This document shows, one piece after another, positions 15,611 to 29,705 of a DNA stretch of 64,000 nt. Source of the DNA: a virus; the IMG/VR virus record IMGVR_UViG_3300024320_000003, positions 1-64,000 of that record; one strand, given 5' to 3'. Position 1 is the first letter of the stretch. Each line of letters opens with the position of its first letter. The notes beneath the pieces were generated by a model. The model saw only the letters and a program-made list of their open reading frames with translations. It did no database searches and had not been told where the DNA came from. The translations under genes were made by a program, and so were the position numbers.

Positions 15611-15622
15611 TATATAAATTAT

Positions 15623-15820
15623 ATGAAAATTCATATTTACGTAAAAACGCAAGATTTAGACTCTCTTAATAAGATATTAAGTGATCCTTTTTCGGAGACG
15701 ACGAAAGAGTTTGAATTTTTAAATACACCGGCAAAAGACTTCACCATGATCTCTTTAACCTATGACGAATGGATTAGGTTACAGGATATGGATGCACTAA
15801 TTACAATACTATCATTATGA
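15623..15820 (+). CDS. Small hypothetical protein, paralogue of 33162 gene
   Basis: A 65-residue alpha/beta protein. Its opening MKIHIYVKTQDLDSLNKIL and later MISLTYDEWIRLQ parallel MHVNLWVHHMDIDKLFDFI and INVSYNTYLMIRR in the gene at 33162, so the two are probably paralogues. TATATAAATT lies just before the start. Function unknown. Confidence 0.55.
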   Translation: MKIHIYVKTQDLDSLNKILSDPFSETTKEFEFLNTPAKDFTMISLTYDEWIRLQDMDALITILSL

Positions 15821-16128
15821 GAAACAGAGACATTGAAAGAGAATTATTTATTGAGCTAATCAATCATCAATTAAAAGATCATGGGGTAACCTATGATGAT
15901 GTTAAGGACAATCCACAATGGTATATGGAATATAAAACTACTCAAGAAAAAGAGCAAAAGTTTATAAAGCATATTACAGAAACTGTTGTTAACACATTAG
16001 GATTAGACATCAAACAAGCTGAGAAAGAAGCACAGTGGTTTATTCTACAATGGGGATTAGCAGTTATTCCAACCGAACAAACTCCACCTAAAAAAGCTTC
16101 TAAAAAGAAGACATCTTCTAAAAAATAA
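15817..16128 (+). CDS. Hypothetical protein with Lys-rich tail
   Basis: A 103-residue helical protein starting inside the stop codon of the previous gene (4-nt overlap), so translationally coupled. The C-terminus is a Lys/Ser-rich tail (KKASKKKTSSKK) likely to bind nucleic acid. No family recognised. Confidence 0.6.
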   Translation: MRNRDIERELFIELINHQLKDHGVTYDDVKDNPQWYMEYKTTQEKEQKFIKHITETVVNTLGLDIKQAEKEAQWFILQWGLAVIPTEQTPPKKASKKKTSSKK

Positions 16129-16160
16129 AATACACGCGTGGAATTTTAGATAAATATTCC

Positions 16161-16847
16161 ATGAATGTATTAGATCCAAATTGGCTCACTATCGAGCCTC
16201 ATGATTTTGAATTAAAATACTATAAACTCTTAGCAGCTGAGAACACTTTTAATAAGATTCTCAAAGATGGAGGCTTAATATCCATACTCGATGAAGTAGA
16301 AGATCATCTACTTGAAATGTATAAAATTAAGCACAGGAAGGAGGAGATAGACGTTAATTTAAGAGTTCTCAAGGGAATCAACCTTGACACAATGTCTTTA
16401 GAATATGAATATCCAGAAGGAGATAAACATATAGAAGACATGTATAAGCTTTGTGATAAAGCTATAGATATATTAGAAGATATACATAAAAATGTAAGGG
16501 TAGTATTTAGATTAGTCGAGAAGGCTATTAACATTACAGAAATTCCAGATATTAAAAGAACTAAAAAACTAGGATATGCTTTAGTGAAAACTCCTGAAGA
16601 TATCATGCAAATATATTCTTTTAAAGTTCCTTCTTTATTGACAGAAAACTGGAAAGATTTAAATCTAAAATATGAAGGAGAAACAGTGTATGATATAAGA
16701 GCAATTTCTCTTTTTATTACAAAGGTACAAGATGAAAGTTCTGATTATAGGTTTTTTAGATGCAGTGTTAATTCAGAATTCGATATGAATGAAAGGGTAT
16801 TGCCAGTATTAAAATTTAAGCTTTACAATCATTTAAGAGCAAATTAA
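16161..16847 (+). CDS. Hypothetical protein, possible structural role
   Basis: A 228-residue acidic, largely helical protein with no signal peptide or membrane segment. Its N-terminal 110 residues look like a long helical bundle. It sits at the start of the tail-fibre region, just before the structural protein at 16886, so a tail or neck role is possible. No family recognised. The hairpin TGGAAT/ATTCCA (about 16139-16160) overlaps the start codon region. Confidence 0.55.
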   Translation: MNVLDPNWLTIEPHDFELKYYKLLAAENTFNKILKDGGLISILDEVEDHLLEMYKIKHRKEEIDVNLRVLKGINLDTMSLEYEYPEGDKHIEDMYKLCDKAIDILEDIHKNVRVVFRLVEKAINITEIPDIKRTKKLGYALVKTPEDIMQIYSFKVPSLLTENWKDLNLKYEGETVYDIRAISLFITKVQDESSDYRFFRCSVNSEFDMNERVLPVLKFKLYNHLRAN

Positions 16848-16885
16848 TCAAGATATATAGTTTATAAAAACAAAATAGTTTAAAA

Positions 16886-18112
16886 ATGCCACAGGTTACG
16901 CAAGAAGATATTATTGGATATATTGATAACACAATAGATGTTATACAGGGAGACTCACAAGTCTACACAGTAAAACTATATAGAGATAGGGTAGGTGGAA
17001 ATCTTAATACATCACTATATTCTACATTTACTATGAATTTATTAGATGAATCGTCTGATTTAATCGCACAATATTCAATGCCTAGAGTATACGGAGTTTC
17101 AGGAGATCTTATATTAGTAAATGACGATCCAACTACACAGGCTGTTTTTCAATTTGAATTATCAAAACTACAAACATTAAATCTTCCTGCTGGAAAAATA
17201 TACGTAAACATAGTAGTGACTAATTCTAGAATAGAACCTACTAAGGTTTATTCTTTACCTAACATGGAAATTGGATCTATTTTATTTAATGAAAACAGAC
17301 ACGATCCTTCTCTGTATAAATCTACTCAAAGAAGTTCGGGAATAGGTGTATCTTCGTCCATGGATCCATATTATAAAGTTCAACATATCGATGGTTCAGT
17401 TCCTATTGGACAAGGAAGCTTATCTTTAGATTCAGGATCCCCTGGTCTAGTAACTAAAATGACATTTATGAATAGTGACTACGATGGAATTAGAGTAAGT
17501 GTTTTAGAAAACTTTTTAATTAACAGAATAGATAAAGATGGAATTGAAGGTACGATTACATTAATAAACAGAAGCGATACCGCTCAATATTCTATTTTTA
17601 ATGTAGTAGACTGGTACAGAATCAACTGTTCTTCTGGAGAATGTATTGACGACATCGATGATGCAATACAGGTTATAGTATCTCACGAAATGTCGACTGA
17701 AGGACCTGGTGTATATAAAAATAATTGGCTAGTTACGGACGAAGTTTCATTTAAACTAGATGTATATGGTTCAGCATTATCTTCAACTGATCTAGGTAAG
17801 AAATCTAGCACAGTACTAGATAAAGAATTAATTCCAAATAATACATCTGGAAATGTATCTAGAACTGGAATCATATTATCGGTTACACCGCAAGATGGCC
17901 AATACATTGACGTTGAAATTAATGGTATTTCTATTTCATTAGGAGACGGAACTAAAAACCTAGATGGTTACTTTTCATCAGATGGAGGAACTACTGCTAG
18001 AACATTCCAAGATATCCGAGTAGGTGATGAATTAATCTTTAACTCGATAGTCGCGGGATATGAGCTCACTGATGAAGATAGAGTCTCTTTATTCTACGAA
18101 TCTTATTCTTAA
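16886..18112 (+). CDS. Putative tail fibre-associated structural protein
   Basis: A 408-residue beta-rich, Ser/Thr/Asn/Asp-rich protein typical of virion surface proteins. Its C-terminal about 80 residues (INGISISLGDGTKNLDGYFS..., AGYELTDEDRV) match the C-terminus of the 22255 gene (YFSRDGGATA, NGTLAGYELAG), and the same VNG motif closes the coiled-coil fibre at 18283, so a shared tail-fibre module is used by three neighbours. GATATATAG at 16852-16860 precedes the gene. Confidence 0.65.
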   Translation: MPQVTQEDIIGYIDNTIDVIQGDSQVYTVKLYRDRVGGNLNTSLYSTFTMNLLDESSDLIAQYSMPRVYGVSGDLILVNDDPTTQAVFQFELSKLQTLNLPAGKIYVNIVVTNSRIEPTKVYSLPNMEIGSILFNENRHDPSLYKSTQRSSGIGVSSSMDPYYKVQHIDGSVPIGQGSLSLDSGSPGLVTKMTFMNSDYDGIRVSVLENFLINRIDKDGIEGTITLINRSDTAQYSIFNVVDWYRINCSSGECIDDIDDAIQVIVSHEMSTEGPGVYKNNWLVTDEVSFKLDVYGSALSSTDLGKKSSTVLDKELIPNNTSGNVSRTGIILSVTPQDGQYIDVEINGISISLGDGTKNLDGYFSSDGGTTARTFQDIRVGDELIFNSIVAGYELTDEDRVSLFYESYS

Positions 18113-18282
18113 TAATATATTATCTTAGTATTATAAGAAAAACGTAAAAACGTAAATACGTAAAATTTAATTAATTTTATTAAGATATTATATACTTTTT
18201 TACCCCCCACGAATAAACGTATTAATATATAATCCAATCCTACAATAATGTAGGGTGTGCAAAAAATAATTATATAAATAAT
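18113..18282. other. Intergenic region with short tandem repeats
   Basis: Three near-tandem ACGTAAA units (AACGTAAAAACGTAAATACGTAAAA, about 18140-18165 read in part), a run of C, and a small hairpin CCTACA/TGTAGG (18239-18254). TATATAAATA just before the start at 18283 resembles the T4 late promoter. No gene seen. Confidence 0.35.
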
Positions 18283-20055
18283 ATGGCACAAATTCGTTCA
18301 AAACAAATTTCTGACTTTCTAAGTTCAATCACATGGGCAAATGTTGTATCGTCTGACAATGTAAAAATTGCAAACGTATGGGACATCAAACAAGGATTTG
18401 ATACAGTAGACGCATCAGTAAACTCTTTAGAGACTTTCATCGCAGGTGAAGTATCTTCTTTAGAAGCTGTTGATACTGCTTTATCGGCTGAGATCGTAAC
18501 AGAAAAAGAAAGAGTAGATGCAATCTTAGATTCTGCAGAAGCAGACAAAGATTCATTCGCTGAAATCGTTTCTTTAATCAACGCAGTTGATACTGAAAAT
18601 GACAATGCATTCGCTTCATTCGTACTAAGAACAGATAAGTCAATCGATTCATTAGAATTAGTTGATGCTGATCTTCAGAGACAAATCACAAGCAATGACT
18701 CTGACATTCTTGGTTTAGAAGGTGACATCACTTCATTAGACACTAGAGTATTAGGTGTTGAAGGTGACTTAGCTTCTGAAATCGAAAGAGCAACTGGTAG
18801 AGAAAATGCTATTGAAGCTGCTTTAAACGCAGAGATCGCTGCAACTAACGCTGATTTTATCAATGTTAACGCATCTATCGATTCATTAGAAGTTGTTGAC
18901 AATGGTTTTGCTGGTAACATCACTTCATTAGACACTAGAGTATCTGGTGTTGAAGGTGACTTACAAGCTGAAATCGACAGAGCAACTGCAATGGAAGGTA
19001 AGATATCTGCAGAATTATCTGCTGAGATCGCTGAAACTGCTGCTGAGCAAGCTGTTCAAAACGCATCTATTGATTCTTTAGAAGCTGCTGACGCTGGTTT
19101 ATCATCTTCTATCGAAGAGGAAGCAAGATTAAGAGCTGCTGCTGATTTAGCATTAGGTTCTAGAATCGACGCTAACGATTTAGACAACGCTAACTTAACA
19201 TTATCTGTAAACTCTTTAGAGGTTGTTGATGGTGAATTAGCATCTGACATCGCTACAGAAAAAGGTAGAATCGATGCAATCTTAGAAGCTTCAACTGCTG
19301 ACAAAGATTCATTCGCTGAAATCGTTTCTTTAATCAACTCTGTTGATACTGAAAATGATGATGCTTTTGCTGCATTCGTAGTAAGAACTGACGCATCTGT
19401 TGATTCTTTAGAAGTTGCTTTAGCTGCTGAAATCGCTTCAACTAACGCTGAGCAAATCGCACAAGACAGATCTATCGATTCTTTAGAAGCTGTTGATAAC
19501 AATCTAGCGATTGCTATCGAGCAAGAAAAAGAAGATAGAGCTGGTGAAGACGCTAAGTTAAAAGCACAGATCGACGCTAACGACGCTGACAACTTATTAT
19601 TAACTGCTTCAGTTAATTCTTTAGAGGTTGTTGACGGTGAATTAGCTGGTGACATCACTTCAATCGACACTAGAGTATTAGGTGTTGAAGGTGACTTAGC
19701 TGCTGAAATCACAAGAGCTGGTTCTGTTGAATCTGCTTTATCTGCTGAATTAGCTGCTGAGATAGCAACAACTAACGGAGAGGTAAATGTTATAAACGCA
19801 TCTATCGATTCATTAGAAGTAGCTGTTGAAGAAGGTGGTACGTACCTAAGACAAACTGCAGTATTTACTGCAACTAACTTATTTACTTTACCTCAGCCAG
19901 TTGCATTCGGAACTAACGATGATTTAACTGTTTATGTAAACGGTGTATTCGTTGACTTCAGATGTACAGGTGGAACTGATATCGATTTCACAGGCTTATT
20001 AGCTTATGACGTTGATGCTAAGGACAAAGTTCAAGTTATGGGTATAAAACTATAA
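18283..20055 (+). CDS. Coiled-coil tail fibre protein with tandem repeats
   Basis: A 590-residue fibrous protein. After a short N-terminal attachment segment (MAQIRSKQISDFLSS) come about 480 residues of repeats built on (A)SIDSLEVVDxxLAxxI and LDTRVLGVEGDLxAEI, with heptad spacing that predicts a long trimeric coiled coil. The last about 70 residues form a beta domain (DDLTVYVNGVFVDF) related to the ends of neighbouring fibre proteins. The repeats are similar at DNA level too, so they may recombine. A strong terminator follows at 20101. Confidence 0.75.
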   Translation: MAQIRSKQISDFLSSITWANVVSSDNVKIANVWDIKQGFDTVDASVNSLETFIAGEVSSLEAVDTALSAEIVTEKERVDAILDSAEADKDSFAEIVSLINAVDTENDNAFASFVLRTDKSIDSLELVDADLQRQITSNDSDILGLEGDITSLDTRVLGVEGDLASEIERATGRENAIEAALNAEIAATNADFINVNASIDSLEVVDNGFAGNITSLDTRVSGVEGDLQAEIDRATAMEGKISAELSAEIAETAAEQAVQNASIDSLEAADAGLSSSIEEEARLRAAADLALGSRIDANDLDNANLTLSVNSLEVVDGELASDIATEKGRIDAILEASTADKDSFAEIVSLINSVDTENDDAFAAFVVRTDASVDSLEVALAAEIASTNAEQIAQDRSIDSLEAVDNNLAIAIEQEKEDRAGEDAKLKAQIDANDADNLLLTASVNSLEVVDGELAGDITSIDTRVLGVEGDLAAEITRAGSVESALSAELAAEIATTNGEVNVINASIDSLEVAVEEGGTYLRQTAVFTATNLFTLPQPVAFGTNDDLTVYVNGVFVDFRCTGGTDIDFTGLLAYDVDAKDKVQVMGIKL

Positions 20056-20100
20056 TCTAAACTTCGGTTTAAATTATTAGCTTAATGCTTAATTGATTAA

Positions 20101-20128
20101 AGGCTCCTCGGAAGAGGAGCCTTTTTTA
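20101..20128 (+). terminator. Rho-independent terminator
   Basis: AGGCTCCTC-GGAA-GAGGAGCCT, a perfect 9-bp stem, followed by TTTTTTATTT, 45 nt after the fibre gene. Confidence 0.9.
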
Positions 20129-20164
20129 TTTAAAATATATAGTAAAACAAAATATCGGTTTAAC

Positions 20165-21352
20165 ATGAACATTGGAATTACACTAGGATTACAACAGGAT
20201 AATGAATCTCTTTGGATAAATGGAATCAAATTAAATGTATTAAATTTAATTGAAACTCTTTCTGAAATAGGAGATCATAGTGTATATGCGTTAGACACTA
20301 GTAATAAAGTTAAAGATCTGTCAAAGGTAGATTGGGACACTTCTAAATATCCTATTTATAAATATGCAGATAAAGTAAATTCAACGGATTTATTAATACT
20401 TCTAGGAACTTCATTTAGTACCGAGCAAACAGTCGCCGTTAGAAAAAAGAATCCTAAAATTAAGATTATTAAATACTTTTGCGGTAATAATTATATTATA
20501 GATATGGAAAGAGTCTTATTTGATTCTAAAGAATCTGTAAGTAATTGGACGCATGGCCACGATGAAGCATGGTTTATTCCACAGCAGGAATATCAAAATA
20601 GATCATACTATCAAACAATGGGAAGGCTTTCTGCTGACAAGGTTAAAGTGGTTCCATTTGTATGGAGTCCTAAGTTTATAAAAGAAGAAAATTCTAAAAA
20701 CGTCAGAAATGGTATGAAAGACGCATTCTATAAAGGAGGCAAGAATGCAGAAGATATGAACCTATCTTCAATGGAACCTAATATGAATGTAGTTAAATAT
20801 TGTATGCCTCTTATCATGATGGTAGAAGAACTATACAGAAAAAAGGGTAAAAAGGCGTTCAATGAATTTTGGGTAGGAAGTGGTAAAAGATTATTATCTA
20901 GTAAATACTTTATTAGTTCCATTAAACACTTAGATGTAACTCATTCCGGTAAATTAAAAATGTGCTCAAGGTACCCAGTAACTAATTTTCTTTCTGAGAA
21001 AACGGATATAGTTCTTTCACATCAATGGGATAATCCTTTAAACTATGCATATTTAGACGCTCTTTATTTTGGATATCCTTTAGTTCATAACGCAACAATG
21101 ATAAAGGATGCAGGGTATTATTATAAAGGATTCGATACAGTGTCAGCTGCAAAGATGTTAGAGAATGTATTAAATCATCATGATGAGATAGAAAAGGAAT
21201 ATACAGCAAAAAGCACAAAGGTTCTTTCAAGATATCTTACAACAAATCCTAACATCGTAGATACATATAAAAAACTAATAGAGAATATTTTTGAACCAGG
21301 AAAACATGCTCTATCAAACGAATATGACTGGTCAACAAACCTATATAAATAA
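20165..21352 (+). CDS. DUF2827-like glycosyltransferase
   Basis: A 396-residue GT-B-like protein. The start is ATG 20165 (MNIGITLGLQQDNES); the longer TTG frame upstream runs through the terminator and is rejected. The C-terminal block NPLNYAYLDALYFGYPLVHN is characteristic of the DUF2827 family, found in bacterial polysaccharide loci and large phages and expected to transfer a sugar. Its place between two fibre genes suggests modification of virion proteins or host surface sugars. ATATATAG at 20135-20142 may be its promoter. Confidence 0.7.
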   Translation: MNIGITLGLQQDNESLWINGIKLNVLNLIETLSEIGDHSVYALDTSNKVKDLSKVDWDTSKYPIYKYADKVNSTDLLILLGTSFSTEQTVAVRKKNPKIKIIKYFCGNNYIIDMERVLFDSKESVSNWTHGHDEAWFIPQQEYQNRSYYQTMGRLSADKVKVVPFVWSPKFIKEENSKNVRNGMKDAFYKGGKNAEDMNLSSMEPNMNVVKYCMPLIMMVEELYRKKGKKAFNEFWVGSGKRLLSSKYFISSIKHLDVTHSGKLKMCSRYPVTNFLSEKTDIVLSHQWDNPLNYAYLDALYFGYPLVHNATMIKDAGYYYKGFDTVSAAKMLENVLNHHDEIEKEYTAKSTKVLSRYLTTNPNIVDTYKKLIENIFEPGKHALSNEYDWSTNLYK

Positions 21353-21364
21353 ACATAATAAATA

Positions 21365-22135
21365 ATGGAATTAAAAGAAGTAATTGAAGCGGCTGCAAAG
21401 CCAAAGATTAGTATTATCATGCAATCATATCTTGGTAATTATCCAGGATCTAGGAAAGATTCACATTCTAAATTTTTAAGAGCAGTCCAGAGTTTTCAAA
21501 ATCAATTATATAAAAACTGTGAATTAATAATAGTAGCAGACAATTGCATGGAAACAAAGTCACTATATGATGCTCATTTTCAAACTGAAGATAACATAAG
21601 ATTAATATACGTTTCTAGAAACTCAAAAGAAATGAGTACATATATGCAAAACGAAGAAGGCAACAAATATTATAGAGGTTTTCCTCGTAGAGTAGGAGTA
21701 GGAGCCGCAACTGGAAATTTAATTACATATATGGATTCAGACGATATGTTATTAGAAGAACATACACTACACCTAATGATAGAGTTTAATAAAAACCCTG
21801 ACGCTAATTGGTGGATTAACAGATCTTGGTACGATAACGAAGTAATGAAATTTAAAGACGATAAAACATTTGAAGATTCTACAGAATATGGTGAAGAACT
21901 TCCAGATGTTGAAGGAAAGTGGAACATAACAAGAATAAAGGAAGGTTTAGTAGTAATGAGTCCTTGGTTGTTTATGCATAAACCATCTGCATCTGTTTTA
22001 TGGAGAGATACTTGGGGTAACGTAAGTGAAGATTCAGATTTCAACGTAAGATTCAGAGAAAATCATAAAGGCGGAGCAGTAATGAACCGACCAACATACG
22101 TAAGATGTCACTTTACAGATAAGTGGGATTTTTAA
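21365..22135 (+). CDS. GT2-family glycosyltransferase
   Basis: A 256-residue GT-A glycosyltransferase. KPKISIIMQSYLGNYPGSR begins the nucleotide-sugar fold, ELIIVADN and YVSRNSKEM follow, and DSDD at 124-127 is the metal-binding DXD-type motif. It starts 12 nt after the DUF2827 gene, so the two are very likely co-expressed. Acceptor unknown; the fibre proteins encoded on either side are the obvious candidates. Confidence 0.78.
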   Translation: MELKEVIEAAAKPKISIIMQSYLGNYPGSRKDSHSKFLRAVQSFQNQLYKNCELIIVADNCMETKSLYDAHFQTEDNIRLIYVSRNSKEMSTYMQNEEGNKYYRGFPRRVGVGAATGNLITYMDSDDMLLEEHTLHLMIEFNKNPDANWWINRSWYDNEVMKFKDDKTFEDSTEYGEELPDVEGKWNITRIKEGLVVMSPWLFMHKPSASVLWRDTWGNVSEDSDFNVRFRENHKGGAVMNRPTYVRCHFTDKWDF

Positions 22136-22254
22136 TACGTAAAATAATATCTTATACTATAGATTCTGGGACCTTTATCCCATCAATTTATAATATATAA
22201 GATTGAGTGGAATTATTCCACATTTAAAATAAATAAAAAAAAATGTAACTATTC
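22136..22254. other. Intergenic region with two hairpins
   Basis: TGGGA/TCCCA (22167-22171 with 22178-22182) and GTGGAA/TTCCAC (22207-22212 with 22216-22221), neither with a clear T-run. Possibly a weak terminator and an mRNA 5' structure ahead of the fibre gene at 22255. Confidence 0.35.
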
Positions 22255-23031
22255 ATGTCATTAATTAAAATCAAGCAAATTGACGGCTTACAGGCTGCTC
22301 TTGATCTTATTAACACCAGCATTGAATCAGGTTCGCTTAAATCAGCTTACACACAGGAAGACCACGGTTTTTCTGCTGGAGTTGTTATAGCTTATGTGGG
22401 TTCTAGATGGGTGTTAGCTGATTCAAGCACTGCTAACAAGCTAGGAAGATTAATCATCGAATCTATTGTAGACGCGGACAATTTTATCGCTGTGCAAGTT
22501 GGAACTATTAACGTTTCAGCATGGCCTAAATTGGACCAGTTAGTTCCCGGAGATTTCTACGTTGTAGATAACTCAGGTAACGGTACTTTAGAAGATTACG
22601 TTAATACTGGTGATCCAGGTTTTGCATACAGCAATCCTGTTTTACAAGCATTAACAGAAACAGTGGGTCATGTTCTTCCATGGAGACCATCGCAGTCGCC
22701 AACAGACCTAATTCAACCAGAAGAATTCACACAGACTTCGTTCTCTGCTGTAACTTCAGGTAATTACTCATCAACAGGACTTACACTAACGTATACTCCT
22801 TTCCAAGATTCAACAGTTCAAGTATTCTTAAACGGTATAGCACTTGACGAATCTTATAATGATAGAAACGGAGACGTATATTTCTCAAGAGACGGTGGTG
22901 CAACTGCTGTTCCTGCTTCTGACTTAGATGCTGGAGATACACTTTACTGGAACGGAACTCTTGCAGGTTATGAGCTTGCTGGAACTGATCAGTTTGAAGT
23001 AGTATACGACAAAAGTAATCTAGACGACTAA
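22255..23031 (+). CDS. Putative tail fibre / head fibre-like structural protein
   Basis: A 258-residue structural protein: an N-terminal oligomerisation segment beginning MSLIKIKQIDGLQAALD, as seen at the start of many phage fibre subunits, a central beta domain (SAGVVIAYVGSRWVLAD), and a C-terminal module (VQVFLNGIALD, YFSRDGGATA, GTLAGYELAG) shared with the 16886 protein. It directly precedes the collagen-like fibre with 20 nt between, so they may assemble together. Confidence 0.65.
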   Translation: MSLIKIKQIDGLQAALDLINTSIESGSLKSAYTQEDHGFSAGVVIAYVGSRWVLADSSTANKLGRLIIESIVDADNFIAVQVGTINVSAWPKLDQLVPGDFYVVDNSGNGTLEDYVNTGDPGFAYSNPVLQALTETVGHVLPWRPSQSPTDLIQPEEFTQTSFSAVTSGNYSSTGLTLTYTPFQDSTVQVFLNGIALDESYNDRNGDVYFSRDGGATAVPASDLDAGDTLYWNGTLAGYELAGTDQFEVVYDKSNLDD

Positions 23032-23051
23032 AAAAAATAAATTATTAAAAC

Positions 23052-28610
<5,559 letters not shown>

Positions 28611-28634
28611 TTTAAATCATCAAGATAATTTTAG

Positions 28635-28664
28635 AAAGGGTCCTCGAAAGAGGACCCTTTTTTT
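28635..28664 (+). terminator. Rho-independent terminator
   Basis: AAAGGGTCCTC-GAAA-GAGGACCCTTT, an 11-bp perfect stem with a GNRA-type loop, followed by TTTT. It ends the collagen-fibre transcript. Confidence 0.92.
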
Positions 28665-28758
28665 ATGTGATATATAGATTGTAATAACTTATTATCTTAT
28701 TACACTTAGTAAACAATTTAAAATATCTAAGTATAACTAATATTATAGAACACAATCG

Positions 28759-29691
28759 ATGGATAATAAAATCAAACATGATACGTTTAACAAGAATGTA
28801 AAATTCTATGTGGAAAGCGTAACTAAGAATACAGACACATATACTCTTAATGGATGGGTTGGATTAATAGGCGGAGAAGCTTTAGGCTTTTCAATGTCAA
28901 ATGAACCTCTTAAAGTTCAATTTTTAGGTGATAGGCAAGACGTAATGGAAGTATATTCAAATCAGCTTACTAATCAGAATATGTCATTTACTATTGAGGT
29001 TCCTTTTGATAAAAAACTAAAAACACTAGTCATCCATACTAGTATTGGAGAAACTGCAATAGGTCCAATCGGACACTGGTTATCGTATCATTCAGGATTT
29101 GCAAATACATCAAAGGATGTTATAGTAGTAGATAATTTTTATAATGATCCTGACCTTGTAAGAGAATGGGCAATGAACCATTTAGAATTTACACCTTCCG
29201 ATTATCACAAGGGCCAAAGAGCAAATGAAAGATTTATCTTAGATGGAACTAAAGAAAAACTAGAAGAAATTATAGGAAAACCAATATTCAATTGGAATCA
29301 CGACAGGTATGCTAACGGAATATTTCAATTTTGTACAGCAGATCAACAGATTGTTTATCACGTGGATAATCAAACTTATGCAGCAATGGTATATTTAACA
29401 CCTGACGCTCCACCTACATCTGGAACTGCGTTCTATAGAAGTAAAGTCACGGGTGATTATACATTCGATGACGATAAAAGAAAAACCCAAGCATACATAG
29501 ATGCATTCAAGGGTAATAGTAATGAAATGAATTTTTACGATGGATCTAATTTTGAAAAAATAGATGAAGTAGGAAATGTGTATAATAGATTAGTCTTGTT
29601 TAATGCTAAAAATATCCACGCTGCGACTCAGTATTTTGGAGATGCAATTGACAATGCTAGATTTTTTCACATGTTCTTTTTTGACGTATAA
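28759..29691 (+). CDS. 2-oxoglutarate/Fe(II) oxygenase (DUF6445-like)
   Basis: A 310-residue protein with an about 115-residue N-terminal beta domain and a C-terminal double-stranded beta-helix oxygenase. Iron ligands His201 and Asp203 (YHVDNQTY) and a distal His287 (AKNIHAATQYFG) are seen, with Arg301 as a likely 2-oxoglutarate anchor. It resembles the DUF6445 group. The reaction is probably hydroxylation; lying directly after the collagen fibre gene, it may hydroxylate that fibre or the phage's other surface proteins. CTAAGTATAACTAATATTATAG upstream, read in part, is a likely promoter. Confidence 0.72.
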   Translation: MDNKIKHDTFNKNVKFYVESVTKNTDTYTLNGWVGLIGGEALGFSMSNEPLKVQFLGDRQDVMEVYSNQLTNQNMSFTIEVPFDKKLKTLVIHTSIGETAIGPIGHWLSYHSGFANTSKDVIVVDNFYNDPDLVREWAMNHLEFTPSDYHKGQRANERFILDGTKEKLEEIIGKPIFNWNHDRYANGIFQFCTADQQIVYHVDNQTYAAMVYLTPDAPPTSGTAFYRSKVTGDYTFDDDKRKTQAYIDAFKGNSNEMNFYDGSNFEKIDEVGNVYNRLVLFNAKNIHAATQYFGDAIDNARFFHMFFFDV

Positions 29692-29705
29692 AAACAAATA
29701 TAAAT

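Noticed and set aside
18675-19712. Minus-strand Ala/Ser-rich frames under the coiled-coil fibre
   Set aside because: Shadows of the repeat-containing fibre gene.
20093-20164. Upstream start for the DUF2827 gene
   Set aside because: The extra 24 codons run through the rho-independent terminator at 20101-20128.
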